A DNA stretch of 64,000 nucleotides from assembly GCF_014168815.1 (NCBI RefSeq), contig NZ_AP021972.1:4278001-4342000 (forward strand). The letters run 5' to 3'. A program made the translations under genes and the position numbers. How positions within the stretch are numbered: the stretch's first letter is position 1; each line of letters opens with the position of its first letter. This stretch comes from Klebsiella sp. WP3-W18-ESBL-02. GTDB taxonomy: Bacteria; Pseudomonadota; Gammaproteobacteria; Enterobacterales; Enterobacteriaceae. Under the pieces are notes generated by a model. The model was not told the origin of the DNA. It ran no database searches and saw nothing but the letters and a program-made list of their open reading frames with translations. This document shows, in pieces, positions 9,715-18,974 of the stretch.

Positions 9715-9726
9715 CAGGAGCCCGTC

Positions 9727-10386
9727 ATGGGAATGGAAAACTACCATCCGCCGCAGGATCCGTGGCTGGTTATCCTCTATCAGGATGAGCACATCATGGT
9801 GGTCAACAAGCCAAGCGGCCTGTTGTCCGTACCGGGTCGTCTTGAGGAGCATAAAGACAGCATCATGACCCGCGTGCAGCGCGACTATCCCCAGGCGGAG
9901 TCCGTACACCGCCTGGATATGGCGACCAGCGGCGTGATTGTAGTGGCCCTGACCAAAGCCGCGGAACGGGAGCTCAAGCGCCAGTTCCGCGAACGCGAGC
10001 CGAAAAAACAGTACGTGGCCCGCGTGTGGGGGCATCCGCAACCTGCGGAGGGGCTGGTGGATTTACCGCTGATTTGTGACTGGCCGAACCGGCCAAAGCA
10101 GAAAGTGTGTTATGAAACCGGCAAGGCCGCGCAAACGGAATATGAAGTGCTGGAATATGCGGCGGATAACACGGCGCGGGTGAAGCTTAAACCGATTACC
10201 GGACGCTCGCACCAGCTACGCGTGCATATGCTGGCGCTGGGCCACCCGATTCTCGGCGACCGCTTTTATGCGCACGATGAAGCGCTGGCGATGGCGTCGC
10301 GTTTGCAGCTGCATGCGGAGACGTTGACCATTACCCACCCGCAGTTTGGTAATAGCATGACGTTTAAGGCGCCGGTGGATTTTTAA
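9727..10386 (+). CDS. rluA: Dual-specificity pseudouridine synthase RluA
   Basis: Makes pseudouridine 746 in 23S rRNA and pseudouridine 32 in several tRNAs. At 219 residues it equals E. coli RluA. The catalytic-aspartate motif HRLDMATSG is near residue 62. The start ATG 9727 has AGGAG at 9716-9720. It lies directly downstream of rapA and converges with djlA across a REP pair. Confidence 0.97.
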   Translation: MGMENYHPPQDPWLVILYQDEHIMVVNKPSGLLSVPGRLEEHKDSIMTRVQRDYPQAESVHRLDMATSGVIVVALTKAAERELKRQFREREPKKQYVARVWGHPQPAEGLVDLPLICDWPNRPKQKVCYETGKAAQTEYEVLEYAADNTARVKLKPITGRSHQLRVHMLALGHPILGDRFYAHDEALAMASRLQLHAETLTITHPQFGNSMTFKAPVDF

Positions 10387-10402
10387 GACCGCGCGCGATA
10401 TT

Positions 10403-10477
10403 GCCGGGGGCGCTGCGCTTGCCCGGCCTACCACATCCTGTAGGCCGGATAAGATGCGTAAGCATCGCCATCCGGCA
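10403..10477. repeat. REP pair between convergent rluA and djlA
   Basis: Two inverted elements, at 10403-10431 (GCCGGGGGCGCTGCGC ... GCCCGGCCTAC) and 10440-10477 (TAGGCCGGATAAGATGCG ... CATCCGGCA). They occupy the space between convergent genes, where such elements often act with transcription termination. Confidence 0.8.
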
Positions 10478-10489
10478 ATTCACAACACC

Positions 10490-11314
10490 TTACTTAAACC
10501 CTTTCTGCTCTTTAATCAGCTCGTACGCTTTCTGAATTTCCTGCGCTTTTTGCTTCGCCATCTCCATCATCTCCGGCGGCAGCCCTTTCGCCACCAGCTT
10601 ATCCGGGTGATGTTCGCTCATTAATTTACGGTATGCGCGTTTGATGGTTGTCGCGTCATCGCCTGGCTTCACGCCCAGCACGTTGCAGGCATCTTCCAGC
10701 GTTGGCCCGCGCTGTGCCTGCTGCCAGCCGCCGCCGTGACCGCCCTGCGACTGCTGCTGATAGCCGCCGCCAAACTGCGCGCCGCCCTGCATCATGCGCA
10801 GGAACTGATCGAACTGGGCACGGGAGATACCCAGCTCTTCGGCAATCACGTACAGCACATCGCGCTCGTTCGGGTGCAGAGAACCGTCGGCAAACGCCGC
10901 CTGAATCTGAATTTCAAGAAACATCCGAATCAGATCGGAACGCCCGAAGCAGACGCTGCGGAACTGACGCATCTTCTCGCGCAGCGGGTAGCTGTCCGCC
11001 TTGCCGACGCGGAACGCCTGCTGCGCCGCCGTGCGCGACTCGCCGTGCAGATTCATCCGGTCCATAAACAGACTGGCGATATGAATATCCGCTTCCGTCA
11101 CGCGCCCTTTCGATTTGGTCAGGTGGCCCATCACTTCAAACGTGGTCGCAAAAAACAGCGACTGACGTTGCTGTTGGTTGGCAAACCAGTTCACGCGACG
11201 GCTGCGTGCCTTGTCAAACATGTGGCCTACGAGCAGCCCGAGGACGACGCCCCAGAAGCCGCCGCCCATCATCAGGGCAACCGCCACACCAATCACTTTT
11301 CCCCAATACTGCAT
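10490..11314 (-). CDS. djlA: Membrane-anchored J-domain co-chaperone DjlA
   Basis: Type III DnaK co-chaperone held in the inner membrane by one N-terminal segment (residues about 6-30, Gly-rich, VIGVAVALMMGGGFWGVVLG). A TerB-like central region follows, then a C-terminal J domain with the HPD signature in SEHHPDKLVAKG. It is 274 residues against 271 in E. coli. A Gly/Gln-rich linker (GGYQQQSQGGHGGG) precedes the J domain. It stimulates DnaK ATPase and has been tied to capsule (Rcs) signalling. It is divergent from lptD, which starts 183 bases away. Confidence 0.96.
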   Translation of the reverse strand: MQYWGKVIGVAVALMMGGGFWGVVLGLLVGHMFDKARSRRVNWFANQQQRQSLFFATTFEVMGHLTKSKGRVTEADIHIASLFMDRMNLHGESRTAAQQAFRVGKADSYPLREKMRQFRSVCFGRSDLIRMFLEIQIQAAFADGSLHPNERDVLYVIAEELGISRAQFDQFLRMMQGGAQFGGGYQQQSQGGHGGGWQQAQRGPTLEDACNVLGVKPGDDATTIKRAYRKLMSEHHPDKLVAKGLPPEMMEMAKQKAQEIQKAYELIKEQKGFK

Positions 11315-11497
11315 ATACTCCCCAAATCGTCATGCCAGCGGCTAAAATATGCATTATCATACCTGTCATTCAATGCCATGCATAACACCTCTGGCGAGAA
11401 CGGGCAGGATAAAACTAGCGTCATAACGATGAGTACGTTAGTCTCTGACCGTTTGCATGCCGCAATGCTATAGATGACGGAACAACAAATACAACGT

Positions 11498-13861
11498 ATG
11501 AAAAAACGTATTCCCACTCTCCTCGCGACCATGATCGCCAGCGCCTTGTACAGTCAGCAAGGAATGGCAGCCGATCTCGCCTCACAATGTATGCTTGGCG
11601 TGCCGAGTTACGATCGCCCATTGGTCAGCGGCCCGGCTAACGAACAGCCCGTCACGATTACGGCCGATCACGCCGACGGCAACTACCCGGATAACGCCGT
11701 CTTTAAAGGCAATGTCGATATTAATCAGGGTAACAGCCGCCTGCAGGCGGATGAAGTTCAGCTGCATCAAAAGCAGCCTGAGGGCGTCGCCGTACCGGTG
11801 CGCACCGTCGATGCGCTTGGCAACGTCCACTATGACGATAATCAGGTGATTCTGAAAGGCCCCAAAGCGTGGTCAAACCTGAATACCAAAGATACCAACG
11901 TCTGGGAAGGTGACTACCAGATGGTCGGCCGCCAGGGCCGCGGCACCGCTGACGTCATGAAACAGCGCGGCGAAAACCGTTACACCATTCTCGAAAACGG
12001 CACCTTCACCTCCTGTCTGCCGGGGTCCAACACCTGGAGCGTCGTCGGTAGCGAGGTTATCCACGACCGCGAAGAGCAGGTTGCGGAAATCTGGAATGCC
12101 CGCTTCAAAATTGGCCCGGTACCGGTGTTCTACAGCCCGTATCTGCAGCTGCCGGTCGGCGATAAGCGCCGTTCAGGCTTCCTGATCCCGAACGCCAAAT
12201 ACGGCAGCTCCAACGGCTTCGAATTCACGCTGCCGTACTACTGGAACATCGCGCCAAACATGGACGCCACCATCACGCCGCACTATATGGATAAGCGCGG
12301 CGGCGTCATGTGGGAAAACGAATTCCGCTATCTGACTCAGGCGGGTACCGGCCTGTTCGAGCTGGACTATCTGCCTTCCGACAGCGTCTACTCTAACGAT
12401 CACCCGACGGACGATAACAGCCGCCGTTGGCTGTTCTACTGGCGTCATGCCGGGGTAATGGATCAGGTGTGGCGTTTCAACGCCGACGTCACCAAGGTCA
12501 GCGACCCGGACTACTTTAACGACTTTTCCTCCAAGTACGGTTCCAGTACCGACGGCTACGCCACGCAGAAGCTGAGCGTGGGCTACGCGGTGCAGAACTT
12601 CGATGCCACCGTGTCAACCAAGCAGTTCCAGGTCTTCGACCGCAGCAACAGCAACTCCTATTCCGCTGAACCGCAGCTGGACGTTAACGTCTACCAGAAC
12701 GACGTGGGGCCGTTTGATACCCGCCTCTACGCGCAGGCGGTGAAATTCGTTAACAGCAACGGCAGCCTGCCGGAAGCGACGCGCGTTCACCTCGAGCCAA
12801 CCATCAATCTGCCGCTGGGCAACCGTTGGGGCAGCCTGAACACCGAAGCCAAGCTACTGGCCACGCACTACAACCAGACCAATATCGACGACTACAATAG
12901 CGACAGCAGCCATAACCAGCTGGCGAGCTCCGTCAGCCGCACCATGCCGCAGCTGAAAGTCGACGGTAAGATGGTGTTCGAGCGCGATATGGTGCTGAGC
13001 CCGGGCTACACCCAGACGCTGGAACCGCGCGTTCAGTATCTGTACGTCCCGTATCGTGACCAGAGCAAAATCAACAACTACGACTCCACGCTGCTGCAGT
13101 CTGACTACTCCGGCCTGTTCCGCGATCGCACCTACAGCGGCCTCGACCGTATTGCCTCTGCAAACCAGATCACGACCGGCGTCACATCGCGCATTTATGA
13201 TGACGCCGCCGTTGAACGTTTTAACGTTTCTGTTGGTCAAATCTACTATTTCACCGAGTCTCGCACCGGTGATGACAACATTAACTGGGAGAAAGACAAC
13301 AAAACCGGTTCACTGGTATGGGCAGGCGACACCTACTGGCGCATCAGCAACAAGTGGGGCCTGCGCGGCGGTATTCAGTACGATACGCGTCTGAACAACA
13401 TCGCCACCAGCAGCTCGGCCATTGAGTATCGCCAGGACGACGAACGTCTGGTACAGCTGACCTATCGCTACGCCAGCCCGGAATATATTCAGGCGACGCT
13501 GCCGACCTACTCCACCGCCGAGCAGTACCGTAACGGTATCTCGCAGGTGGGGGCGACGGCCAGCTGGCCAATCGTCGATCGCTGGTCCGTTGTCGGTGCC
13601 TATTACTTTGACACCAACACGCATAATCCGGCCGATCAGATGCTGGGCGTGCAGTACAACTCCTGCTGCTACGCCATCCGCGTGGGCTATGAGCGTAAAC
13701 TCAACGGTTGGGATTACAACAATGGCGGCACCGGCGGGCAGTCCAAGTATGACAACTCCATCGGCTTCAGTATTGAGCTGCGTGGTCTGAGCTCTAACTA
13801 CGGTCTGGGCACCCAGCAGATGCTGCGTTCCAACATTATGCCGTACCAAAGCTCACTGTAA
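11498..13861 (+). CDS. lptD: LPS-assembly outer membrane protein LptD
   Basis: Outer-membrane beta-barrel that, with LptE, inserts lipopolysaccharide into the outer leaflet. The signal peptide is residues 1-24 (MKKRIPTLLATMIAS then ...GMA), followed by a jellyroll domain and a C-terminal barrel ending in aromatic/hydrophobic strands. The four disulphide cysteines are kept: C31 in ASQC, one in FTSCLPG and the pair in YNSCCYA. The start is taken at ATG 11498, giving the signal peptide directly and 787 residues (E. coli 784). An in-frame ATG at 11474 would add eight polar residues before it. It heads lptD-surA-pdxA-rsmA-apaG-apaH. Confidence 0.97.
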   Translation: MKKRIPTLLATMIASALYSQQGMAADLASQCMLGVPSYDRPLVSGPANEQPVTITADHADGNYPDNAVFKGNVDINQGNSRLQADEVQLHQKQPEGVAVPVRTVDALGNVHYDDNQVILKGPKAWSNLNTKDTNVWEGDYQMVGRQGRGTADVMKQRGENRYTILENGTFTSCLPGSNTWSVVGSEVIHDREEQVAEIWNARFKIGPVPVFYSPYLQLPVGDKRRSGFLIPNAKYGSSNGFEFTLPYYWNIAPNMDATITPHYMDKRGGVMWENEFRYLTQAGTGLFELDYLPSDSVYSNDHPTDDNSRRWLFYWRHAGVMDQVWRFNADVTKVSDPDYFNDFSSKYGSSTDGYATQKLSVGYAVQNFDATVSTKQFQVFDRSNSNSYSAEPQLDVNVYQNDVGPFDTRLYAQAVKFVNSNGSLPEATRVHLEPTINLPLGNRWGSLNTEAKLLATHYNQTNIDDYNSDSSHNQLASSVSRTMPQLKVDGKMVFERDMVLSPGYTQTLEPRVQYLYVPYRDQSKINNYDSTLLQSDYSGLFRDRTYSGLDRIASANQITTGVTSRIYDDAAVERFNVSVGQIYYFTESRTGDDNINWEKDNKTGSLVWAGDTYWRISNKWGLRGGIQYDTRLNNIATSSSAIEYRQDDERLVQLTYRYASPEYIQATLPTYSTAEQYRNGISQVGATASWPIVDRWSVVGAYYFDTNTHNPADQMLGVQYNSCCYAIRVGYERKLNGWDYNNGGTGGQSKYDNSIGFSIELRGLSSNYGLGTQQMLRSNIMPYQSSL

Positions 13862-13914
13862 GGTAACGAGTTAGACACATCATCCGCATTGCGGTTAATT
13901 GAAATGGAAAAAGT

Positions 13915-15201
13915 ATGAAGAACTGGAAAACGCTGCTTCTCGGTATCGCCTTAGTTGCGAATACCAGCTTCGCTGCCCCGCAGGTTGTCGATAAAGTAGC
14001 AGCCGTCGTAAATAATGGCGTTGTCCTCGAGAGCGACGTCGATGGCCTTATGCAGTCCGTTAAGATGAACTCTGGCCAGGCTGGCCAGCAGCTGCCGGAT
14101 GATGCGACCCTTCGTCACCAGATCCTGGAACGTCTGATCATGGATCAGATTATCCTGCAGATGGGGCAAAAAATGGGCGTCAAAATCTCCGACGAGCAGC
14201 TCGATCAGGCTATCGCCAACATCGCTAAACAGAACAACATGACGCTGGATCAAATGCGCAGCCGTCTGGCCTACGATGGGATGAACTACAACACCTACCG
14301 TAACCAGATCCGTAAAGAGATGCTGATCTCCGAAGTGCGTAATAACGAAGTGCGTCGCCGCATCACCGTGCTGCCGCAGGAAGTGGACGCGCTGGCAAAC
14401 CAGATTGGCACCCAGAACGACGCCAGCACCGAGCTAAACCTCAGCCACATCCTGGTGCCGCTGCCGGAAAACCCGACCTCCGATCAGGTGAATGAAGCGC
14501 AGAGCCAGGCTGAATCCATCGTCGACCAGGCCCGTAAAGGCGCCGACTTCGGCAAACTGGCTATCACCTATTCCGCTGACCAGCAGGCGCTGAAAGGCGG
14601 CCAGATGGGCTGGGGGCGTATTCAGGAGCTGCCGGCTATCTTTGCCCAGGCGCTGAGCACGGCGAAAAAAGGCGATATCGTCGGGCCGATCCGTTCCGGC
14701 GTAGGCTTCCACATTCTGAAAATCAACGACATGCGCGGCCAGTCTCAGAGCATTTCTGTAACCGAAACCCACGCTCGCCACATTCTGCTCAAGCCGTCGC
14801 CGGTCATGACCGACGATCAGGCCCGCGCGAAGCTGGAACAAGTTGCAGCGGATATCCGCAGCGGCAAAACCACCTTCGAGAAAGCGGCGCGTGAGCTGTC
14901 TCAGGATCCAGGTTCTGCGAACCAGGGCGGTGACTTAGGCTGGGCGACGCCGGACATCTACGATCCGACATTCCGCGATGCGCTGATGAAGCTGAACAAG
15001 GGCCAGATTAGCGCCCCGATTCACTCCTCCTTTGGCTGGCACCTGATTCAGCTGCTGGATACGCGCAACGTTGACCGTACCGATGCGGCGCAGAAAGACC
15101 GCGCTTATCGTATGCTGATGAACCGTAAGTTCTCTGAAGAAGCGGCTACCTGGATGCAGGAACAGCGCGCCAGCGCCTACGTGAAAATTCTGAGCAACTA
15201 A
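13915..15201 (+). CDS. surA: Periplasmic chaperone / peptidyl-prolyl isomerase SurA
   Basis: Escorts unfolded outer-membrane proteins, including LptD, across the periplasm. It has a signal peptide (about residues 1-20, ending NTSFA), an N-terminal chaperone core and two parvulin domains. The latter are seen as the paired segments LSHILVPLPENP (near 178) and ARHILLKPSPVM (near 288). The 428 residues equal E. coli SurA. It lies 53 bases after lptD, and its TAA shares one base with the pdxA ATG. Confidence 0.98.
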   Translation: MKNWKTLLLGIALVANTSFAAPQVVDKVAAVVNNGVVLESDVDGLMQSVKMNSGQAGQQLPDDATLRHQILERLIMDQIILQMGQKMGVKISDEQLDQAIANIAKQNNMTLDQMRSRLAYDGMNYNTYRNQIRKEMLISEVRNNEVRRRITVLPQEVDALANQIGTQNDASTELNLSHILVPLPENPTSDQVNEAQSQAESIVDQARKGADFGKLAITYSADQQALKGGQMGWGRIQELPAIFAQALSTAKKGDIVGPIRSGVGFHILKINDMRGQSQSISVTETHARHILLKPSPVMTDDQARAKLEQVAADIRSGKTTFEKAARELSQDPGSANQGGDLGWATPDIYDPTFRDALMKLNKGQISAPIHSSFGWHLIQLLDTRNVDRTDAAQKDRAYRMLMNRKFSEEAATWMQEQRASAYVKILSN

Positions 15202-16190
15202 TGACTCAACACCGTGTCGTTATCACTCCCGGCGAACCCGCCGGGATTGGTCCGGATCTCGTGATCCAACTGGCCCAGCGCGATTGGCCGCTTGAACTGG
15301 TCGTCTGCGCTGATGCCAGCCTGCTTACCGAGCGGGCGAAACTTCTTGGTCTTCCCCTCACGCTTCTCCCCTACGTTTCCGAACAGCCAGCGCAGCCGCA
15401 ACGTGCCGGTACGCTAACGCTGCTGCCCGTTGCGCTCAACGCGCCGGTCACACCTGGCCTGTTAAACGTGGAGAACGGGCGCTACGTCGTTGAGACGCTG
15501 GCGCGCGCCTGCGACGGCTGTCTGAGCGGTGAATTTGCCGCACTGGTCACCGGGCCGGTGCACAAAGGCATTATTAACGACGCCGGCATTCCGTTTACCG
15601 GGCATACCGAATTCTTTGAAGAACGTTCGGGCGCGGCAAAAGTGGTGATGATGCTGGCAACGGAAGAACTGCGCGTGGCGCTGGCGACAACGCACCTGCC
15701 GCTGAAGGCGGTCAGCGATGCCATTACGCCGGATCTGCTGCGAGAAGTGATTACCATTCTGCACGATGATTTGCAGAACAAGTTCGGCCTTGCCGAACCG
15801 CACGTCCTGGTCTGCGGCCTGAACCCCCACGCGGGCGAAGGCGGCCATATGGGCACGGAAGAGATCGATACGCTTATTCCCGTACTGGAAGAAATGCGGA
15901 AAAAGGGCATGAACCTCAGCGGGCCGCTGCCTGCCGACACCCTTTTTCAGCCGAAGTATCTTGACCATGCCGATGCGGTGCTGGCAATGTACCACGATCA
16001 GGGCCTTCCCGTGCTAAAATACCAGGGCTTTGGCCGCGGCGTGAACATTACGCTCGGTTTACCCTTTATTCGCACCTCCGTTGACCACGGCACCGCCCTT
16101 GAACTGGCGGGGCTTGGCAAAGCGGACGTCGGCAGTTTTATTACGGCGCTTAACCTCGCCATCAAAATGATTGTTAACTCTAATGAATAA
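15201..16190 (+). CDS. pdxA: 4-hydroxythreonine-4-phosphate dehydrogenase PdxA
   Basis: NAD-dependent enzyme of pyridoxal 5'-phosphate synthesis. It oxidises 4-phosphohydroxy-L-threonine to the substrate of PdxJ. The 329 residues match E. coli. Metal-binding histidines fall in GHTEFFEE, NPHAGEGG and MYHDQGLP. It overlaps surA by one base and rsmA by eight, which suggests translational coupling. Confidence 0.98.
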   Translation: MTQHRVVITPGEPAGIGPDLVIQLAQRDWPLELVVCADASLLTERAKLLGLPLTLLPYVSEQPAQPQRAGTLTLLPVALNAPVTPGLLNVENGRYVVETLARACDGCLSGEFAALVTGPVHKGIINDAGIPFTGHTEFFEERSGAAKVVMMLATEELRVALATTHLPLKAVSDAITPDLLREVITILHDDLQNKFGLAEPHVLVCGLNPHAGEGGHMGTEEIDTLIPVLEEMRKKGMNLSGPLPADTLFQPKYLDHADAVLAMYHDQGLPVLKYQGFGRGVNITLGLPFIRTSVDHGTALELAGLGKADVGSFITALNLAIKMIVNSNE

Positions 16191-17004
16191 TCGAGTCCAT
16201 CAGGGCCACTTAGCCCGTAAACGCTTCGGGCAAAACTTTCTCAACGATCAATTCGTGATCGACAGCATCGTTGCGGCCATTAACCCGCAAAAAGGCCAGG
16301 CCATGGTTGAAATCGGCCCGGGTCTTGCCGCGCTGACCGAACCGGTTGGCGAACGCCTGGACGAACTGACCGTGATCGAGCTTGACCGCGATCTGGCCGC
16401 ACGTCTGAAAACGCACCCGTTCCTGGGGCCAAAGCTGACGATTTATCAGCAGGACGCCATGACCATGAACTTCGGCGAGCTTTCCCAGACGCTGGGTCAG
16501 CCGCTGCGCGTGTTCGGCAACCTGCCGTACAACATCTCTACGCCGCTGATGTTCCATCTGTTTAGCTATACTAATGCCATTGCAGACATGCACTTCATGC
16601 TGCAAAAAGAGGTGGTTAACCGTCTGGTTGCCGGGCCGAACAGTAAAGCCTATGGCCGTCTGAGCGTCATGGCGCAGTATTACTGTAACGTGATCCCGGT
16701 TCTTGAAGTGCCGCCGAGCGCTTTCACGCCGCCGCCTAAAGTGGATTCCGCCGTCGTACGCCTGGTGCCGCACAGCACGCCACCGTACCCGGTGAAAGAC
16801 GTCCGCGTCCTGAGTCGAATTACGACCGAAGCGTTCAACCAGCGTCGTAAGACCGTCCGCAACAGCCTTGGCAACCTGTTCAGCGTTGAGGTGTTGACGG
16901 AACTGGGCATCGACCCGGCGATGCGGGCAGAAAATATCTCTGTTGCGCAGTACTGCCGGATGGCCAACTATCTGTCAGAAAATGCGCCCTCGAAGGAGAG
17001 TTAA
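16183..17004 (+). CDS. rsmA: 16S rRNA dimethyladenosine transferase RsmA (KsgA)
   Basis: Dimethylates two adjacent adenines (A1518, A1519 in E. coli) near the 3' end of 16S rRNA in late 30S assembly; loss gives kasugamycin resistance. The SAM-binding motif VEIGPGLAALTE is near residue 40 and the catalytic motif NLPYN near 113. The start ATG 16183 gives MNNRVHQGHLARKRFGQNF and exactly 273 residues as in E. coli. An ATG four codons earlier is in frame but not conserved. Confidence 0.97.
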   Translation: MNNRVHQGHLARKRFGQNFLNDQFVIDSIVAAINPQKGQAMVEIGPGLAALTEPVGERLDELTVIELDRDLAARLKTHPFLGPKLTIYQQDAMTMNFGELSQTLGQPLRVFGNLPYNISTPLMFHLFSYTNAIADMHFMLQKEVVNRLVAGPNSKAYGRLSVMAQYYCNVIPVLEVPPSAFTPPPKVDSAVVRLVPHSTPPYPVKDVRVLSRITTEAFNQRRKTVRNSLGNLFSVEVLTELGIDPAMRAENISVAQYCRMANYLSENAPSKES

Positions 17005-17007
17005 ACC

Positions 17008-17385
17008 ATGATCAATTCGCCACGAGTTTGCGTCCAGGTACAGAGCGTCTACATTGAGACGCACTCCCAGCCGGAAGAAGAGCGTTACGTCTTCGCCTAC
17101 ACGGTCACCATTCGCAATCTCGGGCGAAGCGCGGTTCAGCTTCTGGGCCGTTACTGGCTCATCACCAACGGTAACGGCCGCGAAACCGAAGTGCAGGGCG
17201 AAGGTGTGGTTGGCGTACAGCCGCACATCGAGCCCGGCGAAGAATATCAGTACACCAGCGGCGCCGTACTGGAAACCCCATTGGGCACCATGCAGGGCCA
17301 CTACGACATGGTCGATGTCGACGGCGTACCGTTCTCCATCGACATTCCCGTTTTCCGTCTCTTTGTTCCCACGCTGATTCATTAA
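17008..17385 (+). CDS. apaG: ApaG domain protein (CorD)
   Basis: Small protein of 125 residues with a fibronectin-III-like fold, equal in length to E. coli ApaG. The biochemical role is unsettled; it has been linked to cobalt and magnesium efflux or resistance. Conserved segments RNLGRSAVQLLGRYW and GVVGVQPHIEPGEE are visible. It starts three bases after rsmA and ends two bases before apaH, inside the same operon. Confidence 0.96.
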   Translation: MINSPRVCVQVQSVYIETHSQPEEERYVFAYTVTIRNLGRSAVQLLGRYWLITNGNGRETEVQGEGVVGVQPHIEPGEEYQYTSGAVLETPLGTMQGHYDMVDVDGVPFSIDIPVFRLFVPTLIH

Positions 17386-17387
17386 TC

Positions 17388-18236
17388 ATGTCTACATACC
17401 TTATTGGCGACGTTCACGGTTGCTACGATGAATTGATCGCTCTTTTACAGCAGGTGGCGTTTACGCCGGGCAAAGATACGCTGTGGCTCACGGGCGACCT
17501 GGTTGCTCGCGGTCCCGGCTCGCTGGAGGTGCTGCGCTACGTCAGATCGCTGGGCGATAGCGTCAAAGTGGTGCTGGGAAACCATGACCTGCATCTGCTG
17601 GCGGTGTTTGCCGGCATCAGCCGCAATAAGCCCAAAGACCGCCTGAGCCCGCTGCTGGAAGCACCGGACGCCGACGATCTGCTTAACTGGCTGCGTCGCC
17701 AGCCGCTGATGCAGGTGGATGAAGAGAAAAAGCTGGTGATGGCCCATGCGGGCGTCACTCCGCAGTGGGATATCGAAACGGCAAAACAGTGCGCACGCGA
17801 CGTCGAAGCCGTGCTGTCGAGCGACTCCTACCCCTTCTTTCTTGACGCCATGTACGGCGACATGCCGAATAACTGGTCGCGCGAGCTGAGCGGCCTGGCG
17901 CGTCTGCGCTTTATTACTAACGCCTTCACCCGCATGCGCTACTGTTTCCCGAACGGCCAGCTGGATATGTACAGCAAAGAGTCGCCGGAAAACGTGCCCG
18001 CCCCGCTGAAGCCCTGGTTTATGCTGCCGGGGCCGATTACCGACGAGTACAGCGTGGCGTTTGGCCACTGGGCTTCGCTGGAAGGGAAAGGTACGCCGGA
18101 AAATATCTACGCGCTGGATACCGGCTGCTGCTGGGGTGGCGATCTCACCTGCCTGCGCTGGGAAGACAAAACGTATTTTGTACAGCCGTCGAACCGTAAA
18201 CTGGCCCCGGGCGAGAGCGAGGCGGTGGCTTCGTAG
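17388..18236 (+). CDS. apaH: Diadenosine tetraphosphatase ApaH
   Basis: Symmetrical Ap4A hydrolase, giving two ADP; it also removes Np4 caps from bacterial RNA. Metallophosphoesterase motifs appear in order: GDVHGC (near residue 8), TGDLVARGP (near 36), LGNHD (near 63) and MAHAG. It is 282 residues (E. coli 280), with small changes at the C-terminus. It is last in the lptD operon and is followed by a terminator shared with convergent folA. Confidence 0.97.
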   Translation: MSTYLIGDVHGCYDELIALLQQVAFTPGKDTLWLTGDLVARGPGSLEVLRYVRSLGDSVKVVLGNHDLHLLAVFAGISRNKPKDRLSPLLEAPDADDLLNWLRRQPLMQVDEEKKLVMAHAGVTPQWDIETAKQCARDVEAVLSSDSYPFFLDAMYGDMPNNWSRELSGLARLRFITNAFTRMRYCFPNGQLDMYSKESPENVPAPLKPWFMLPGPITDEYSVAFGHWASLEGKGTPENIYALDTGCCWGGDLTCLRWEDKTYFVQPSNRKLAPGESEAVAS

Positions 18237-18255
18237 TTTGGTGCATCCCCATTGA

Positions 18256-18297
18256 AAAATAAAAAACGCCGGCGTTTCACCCGGCGTTTTTTATTTT
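18256..18297. terminator. Bidirectional terminator between apaH and folA
   Basis: Stem AACGCCGG / CCGGCGTT with an 8-base loop, flanked by an A run on the left and a T run on the right, so it can serve both convergent genes. Confidence 0.88.
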
Positions 18298-18301
18298 AGT
18301 G

Positions 18302-18327
18302 GCCCGGCCAGGCAAAGCGCCGCCGGG
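18302..18327. repeat. Degenerate REP-like palindrome
   Basis: GCCCGGCCAGGCAAAGCG followed by CCGCCGGG resembles a decayed REP between the apaH terminator and the folA stop codon. The match is weak. Confidence 0.4.
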
Positions 18328-18339
18328 AAAGGCTCGGTC

Positions 18340-18819
18340 TTAGCGCCGCTCAAGCACCTCAAAGCAGTAGCTATGAGAATTCTGCTCGTCGGCATCGTGG
18401 AACTCGCTGAACACCGACTCCCACTGATCCGGATCGTAATCCGGGAAATGGGTGTCGCCTTCCACTTCCGCATCAATATGCGTCAGGTACAGCTTCTGCG
18501 CCTTCGGCAGGAACTGTTCGTATACGCGGCCACCGCCAATCACCATAATATCTTCCGCGTCACCGCAGGCGGCAATCGCTTCATCAACCGATTTCACCCA
18601 CTGCACGCGATCGTCTGTACCGGGCTGGCTGCTGATAACAATGTTCTTACGCCCCGGCAGCGGGCGACCGATGGATTCCCAGGTCAGACGGCCCATAACG
18701 ACAGGTTTGTTTAACGTATTGCGTTTAAACCAAGCCAGATCGGCCGGCAGGTCCCATGGCATGGCGTTTTCCATACCGATGACGCGATCGACCGCAAGCG
18801 CAGCAATCAGACTGATCAT
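18340..18819 (-). CDS. folA: Dihydrofolate reductase
   Basis: Reduces dihydrofolate to tetrahydrofolate with NADPH; it is the trimethoprim target. The 159 residues match E. coli chromosomal FolA. The Met20 loop reads GMENAMPWDLPADL, so position 23 is Asp where E. coli has Asn, and the segment GRLTWES has Leu where E. coli has His45. The catalytic Asp27 in ADLAWF is kept. The start is set at 18819 by homology; the 12 codons upstream are not conserved. It is the chromosomal type, not a plasmid-borne resistance variant. Confidence 0.97.
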   Translation of the reverse strand: MISLIAALAVDRVIGMENAMPWDLPADLAWFKRNTLNKPVVMGRLTWESIGRPLPGRKNIVISSQPGTDDRVQWVKSVDEAIAACGDAEDIMVIGGGRVYEQFLPKAQKLYLTHIDAEVEGDTHFPDYDPDQWESVFSEFHDADEQNSHSYCFEVLERR

Positions 18820-18974
18820 TGAGTGTATCCCAGATGCGAAAAAAATTGTCGCCACTATACGGAAAGCTTAATCTTTCGTCGACTGGCAGCCAGGTAAAGA
18901 ATAAGAAAATTTTCAGATTTGCTGGCAAGTCCACGAAGGCAAAGTGGACAGCCAGCATTACACCTACGAAGCCG

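Noticed and set aside
11401..11450. Sigma-E promoter for lptD (AAC ... TCTGA at 11444-11448)
   Set aside because: The possible -35 is too close (about 14 bases) and lacks GGAACTT. Sigma-E control is likely from E. coli but is not shown clearly by this sequence.
18929..18952. kefC terminator (GTCCAC / GTGGAC hairpin)
   Set aside because: The stem is only six pairs and no T run follows on the minus strand.
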